Assembly (NCBI GenBank): GCA_017424235.1 | Contig: JAFPAQ010000037.1 | Coordinates: forward strand, 1 to 33,895 | Direction: 5' to 3' | DNA length: 33,895 bases | DNA from: Lachnospiraceae bacterium | GTDB taxonomy: Bacteria; Bacillota; Clostridia; Lachnospirales; Lachnospiraceae | Shown: positions 32,047-33,895 of the stretch, piece after piece | Layout of the letters: the number at the start of each line of letters is the position of its first letter | Position numbering within the stretch: position 1 is the first letter of the stretch | Program-made: the position numbers and the translations under genes | The notes under the pieces: model-generated | The model's database searches: none | What the model saw: only the letters and a program-made list of their open reading frames with translations | Told to the model about the DNA's origin: nothing

Positions 32047-32163
32047 CAGATGCCTTTCTGGCTATATTTTGATGAAACTGCTTCTATTTTCTCGTCGTAC
32101 ACACCGTGTACGCACTGCGAAAATATCATTGTTTCATAAAAATCTATCTCAGAAATCCATCTG
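32047..32163 (+). other. Long imperfect hairpin between the fumarase subunit genes
   Basis: Nested complementary arms: 32047-32060 with 32150-32163 (12 of 14 pairs), TTTTGATGAAAC (32067-32078) with GTTTCAT plus A-run (32131-32141), ATTTTC (32086-32091) with GAAAAT (32119-32124), and CGTACAC (32096-32102) with GTGTACG (32106-32112). The whole 117-nt stretch can fold on itself. It could be a repeat element or an RNA processing/stability site that sets the alpha:beta ratio. Confidence 0.5.
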
Positions 32164-32211
32164 AAAAAGATTCCGAGAGTACATTAAGTACAGGAAGGAT
32201 AGATTTTAGAA

Positions 32212-32760
32212 ATGGATAGATATATAAAAGCACCACTTAATAAAGAAGATATTCAAATACTGGAGGCAGGAGATTATGTATATATAACAGGTACAATATA
32301 CACAGCAAGAGATGCAGCACATCTTCGTATGTATGAAGCACTTGACAGAAATGAAGCTTTGCCTGTAGAGATGCAGGACAATGTTATTTATTATATGGGA
32401 CCATCTCCTGCAAGAGAAGGAAGACCTATTGGAAGTGCCGGACCTACAACCGCAAGCCGCATGGATAAATATGCGCCACGTTTATTGGATCTTGGATTAA
32501 AAGGAATGATAGGAAAAGGAAAAAGAAGTCAGGCAGTTCAGGATGCAATCGTGAGAAATGGCGCAGTTTATTTTGCTGCTGTAGGAGGAGCAGGAGCACT
32601 TTTGTCAAAATCTATAAAAGCATCAGAGGTTGTAGCCTATGATGATCTTGGCACAGAAGCTATAAGAAAGCTTGAGGTAGAAAATTTTCCGGTAATAGTT
32701 GTGATTGACTCAAAGGGAAATAATTTATATGAAACAGCAGTTAAAGAGATAGTTGATTAA
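32212..32760 (+). CDS. Fumarate hydratase class I, beta subunit
   Basis: 182 residues, C-terminal domain of class I fumarase. It has ITGTIYTARDAAHLRM (about 25-40), MGPSPAREGRPIGSAGPTTASRMD in two adjacent blocks (62-85), and GAVYFAAVGGAGAL (114-127). It forms the active enzyme with the alpha subunit. The ATG has AGGAAGGA about 12 nt upstream. Probably one operon with the alpha gene and the GNAT gene downstream. Confidence 0.92.
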   Translation: MDRYIKAPLNKEDIQILEAGDYVYITGTIYTARDAAHLRMYEALDRNEALPVEMQDNVIYYMGPSPAREGRPIGSAGPTTASRMDKYAPRLLDLGLKGMIGKGKRSQAVQDAIVRNGAVYFAAVGGAGALLSKSIKASEVVAYDDLGTEAIRKLEVENFPVIVVIDSKGNNLYETAVKEIVD

Positions 32761-32762
32761 TT

Positions 32763-33254
32763 ATGAAGAATTGTAAAATAATTCTTGCTGATAAAAATGA
32801 TTCAGAAGAAATACTAAAATTATATAAAGCTCAAATTGGAGGAGCAGCTGACTGGAATGAGCATTATCCAAGTGAGGAAACGATAGAGTTTGACCTGAAA
32901 AGAAATGCACTTTTTGTTATGAAAAATGAAAGTAATGAGATAATAGCAGTAATATCCATTGACGATGATCAAGAGGTGGCAGATTTAAATTGTTGGAATA
33001 AAGAACTTGAACCATCGGCAGAACTTGCGCGTCTTTGTGTCAGAGAAGATATGAGAAATAAAGGTATTGCAAGGCTTATGATGGAGTACACATTTAGAGA
33101 ATTAAAAAGACAAGGAAAAAAAGGAGTACATATTCTTGTAAGGCCTGAACATAAGGTGGCATTACAATCATATTCACATTTAGATTATATAAAAGTTGGT
33201 GAATGTGAGCTGTTTGATAAAAGATTTATATGTTTGGAAAGACCTTTAAATTAA
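32763..33254 (+). CDS. GNAT-family N-acetyltransferase
   Basis: 163 residues with one GNAT domain. The acetyl-CoA loop is R98-NKGIA (in VREDMRNKGIARLMMEY), preceded by the ELARLCV strand. The acceptor is unknown. The start lies two bases after the fumarase beta stop with only a weak ribosome binding site, so translation is probably coupled. Its stop codon falls within a MITE-related repeat, which also gives a short hairpin (AAATTAAA/CTTAATTT) at the gene end. Confidence 0.85.
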   Translation: MKNCKIILADKNDSEEILKLYKAQIGGAADWNEHYPSEETIEFDLKRNALFVMKNESNEIIAVISIDDDQEVADLNCWNKELEPSAELARLCVREDMRNKGIARLMMEYTFRELKRQGKKGVHILVRPEHKVALQSYSHLDYIKVGECELFDKRFICLERPLN

Positions 33255-33363
33255 ACTTTTGCTTAATTTGTTACAGTGCATACTATGTGTGTACTGTAAT
33301 CATTTAAGTTACTGTACACAGGTTATATCCCGCGAGGTGTTTTTAGAATGAAAACCCGAGTTT
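33248..33363. repeat. Permuted relative of the 25738 MITE
   Basis: The right-hand part of the MITE (33248-33299, ending GTGTACTGTAA) comes first. After TCATTTAA, eight bases, comes the left-hand part (33308-33363, beginning GTTACTGTACACAGG). Compared with the copy at 25738 the halves are swapped, and a 13-nt interior segment is missing. This is what two truncated neighbours, or a circle-junction form, would look like. Confidence 0.75.
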
Positions 33364-33396
33364 AAAATAAAATTACATAAAAATAGAAAAATATAG

Positions 33397-33425
33397 TTGA
33401 CAGAAAAAGATATTGTATGTATAAT
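33397..33425 (+). promoter_or_regulatory. Consensus promoter of tRNA-Ser
   Basis: TTGACA, a 17-bp spacer and TATAAT: a perfect consensus, 62 bp before the tRNA-Ser gene. Confidence 0.88.
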
Positions 33426-33487
33426 AATGCTTGTGTCAAGTAATGGCACACAATTACAAATTGGTAGAGGATTAAATTCAGTACCTA

Positions 33488-33575
33488 GGAGAAATACTCA
33501 AGAGGCTGAAGAGGCGCCCCTGCTAAGGGTGTAGGTCGGGTGACCGGCGCGAGGGTTCAAATCCCTCTTTCTCCG
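33488..33575 (+). tRNA. tRNA-Ser (anticodon GCU)
   Basis: 88 nt with the long variable arm of class II tRNAs. GGAGAAA pairs with TTTCTCC, and CCCCT with AGGG(T) around the anticodon loop CTGCTAA, giving anticodon GCT for AGC/AGU codons. T-arm GAGGGTTCAAATCCCTC. CCA not encoded. Confidence 0.95.
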
Positions 33576-33609
33576 TTTATTTATTTGATGACAAAAGCGT
33601 CATAAGAAA

Positions 33610-33642
33610 AAGTATCTTAGTAATATTGAGATTCTTTTTTTT
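33610..33642 (+). terminator. Probable terminator after tRNA-Ser
   Basis: A weak stem (AAGTATCT with AGATTCTT, one mismatch) followed by eight Ts, 35 nt past the tRNA. Confidence 0.5.
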
Positions 33643-33682
33643 CGCTCAAAATGATGAGTTGCAAATAAGTAAATAAAAAATG

Positions 33683-33711
33683 TTGACAAACGATTGAAGA
33701 TGTGATAATAT
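33683..33711 (+). promoter_or_regulatory. Strong promoter P1, probably of an rRNA operon
   Basis: TTGACA, 17 bp, TAATAT. The first of two tandem promoters in a gene-free 320-bp segment at the right end of the window. Confidence 0.75.
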
Positions 33712-33766
33712 AGATATCGCTTTGACAGACATGAAAAAGTAAATAAAAAATAAATTAAAAAAGTGC

Positions 33767-33796
33767 TTGACAAACAGCAATAAGTTATGATAAACT
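33767..33796 (+). promoter_or_regulatory. Strong promoter P2 and rRNA-type leader
   Basis: TTGACA, 18 bp, TAAACT. A third TTGACA at 33833 has no matching -10. Downstream, a hairpin (CTGAAAATTCT with AGAATTGTTCAG, near 33859-33887) resembles a leader processing stem. Tandem consensus promoters plus this leader, after a tRNA, point to a 16S rRNA gene just outside the window. I infer this; no rRNA sequence is visible. Confidence 0.6.
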
Positions 33797-33895
33797 AAAC
33801 GAGTTGCTGATGAGAACAAAGCAACATGAACATTGACAAATAAACAGTAATGCAACCCTGAAAATTCTAAAAAAAGAATTGTTCAGAGAACAGAA

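Noticed and set aside
33833..33860. Third rRNA promoter at TTGACA 33833
   Set aside because: No -10 hexamer at 16-18 bp; probably a conserved leader sequence only.
1..33895. CRISPR array, prophage structural genes or insertion sequence transposase
   Set aside because: No regular repeat-spacer pattern, no phage structural protein and no transposase or integrase reading frame was found on either strand.

Overview
The window looks like chromosomal DNA of a low-GC Gram-positive anaerobe of the class Clostridia, most likely Lachnospiraceae. This rests on A+T-rich intergenic DNA, strong GGAGG-type ribosome binding sites, several TTG/GTG starts, a two-subunit class I fumarase, a stand-alone CheC-like/CheY pair and a MocR regulator. 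The species is inferred, not seen. All three intact tRNA genes lack an encoded CCA.

Region 1 (1-5600) is accessory. A tRNA-Arg(CCU) gene at 5039-5111 has a 45-bp copy of its 3' half at 299-343 in the same orientation. This is the classic footprint of an element inserted in a tRNA gene. The roughly 4.7 kb between the copies carries three leftward genes: a PD-(D/E)XK nuclease (PDDEXK_4 type), a protein resembling the N-terminal part of McrB-like proteins with a Tudor-like tail, and an AlbA_2/Schlafen-type protein that seems to have lost its ATPase N-box. There is no integrase in the window. A second, degenerate tRNA-Arg 5' half lies at 5289-5329.

Region 2 (5450-9141) holds a DEDDh exonuclease behind an elaborately structured leader, a convergent D,D-carboxypeptidase, and trmB. 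The two convergent genes appear to carry each other's terminators inside their coding regions.

Region 3 (9171-18768) is a ten-gene operon for a multisubunit Mrp-type cation/proton antiporter. Its order (E, F, G, DUF4040, MbhE-MrpB fusion, C, D) matches the membrane arm of archaeal Mbh hydrogenase. It then continues with two more MrpD-like subunits and one NuoL-like subunit, giving four predicted proton-conducting subunits and no hydrogenase or quinone module.

Region 4 (18800-30893) is ordinary chromosome: an unknown gene, CheC-like and CheY, cardiolipin synthase, tRNA-Pro, a CPA2 antiporter, a MocR regulator, an MraY-like transferase, an ABC-F ATPase, Dtd, MgtC, a YbaK deacylase and a half-size EamA transporter. 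Region 5 (30894-33895) has fumarase alpha and beta, a GNAT acetyltransferase, tRNA-Ser(GCU), and tandem strong promoters whose spacing and leader suggest an rRNA operon just beyond the right edge.

The most unusual content is small and non-coding: (i) a 64-nt 5'-leader cassette present twice with three differences; (ii) an 85-nt two-hairpin 3'-UTR cassette present twice with four differences, each time between a stop codon and an intrinsic terminator; (iii) a 132-bp MITE with 13-bp inverted ends and an 8-bp target duplication, plus a permuted relative; (iv) a three-codon leader ORF buried in a perfect hairpin, next to a predicted pseudoknot at a start site.
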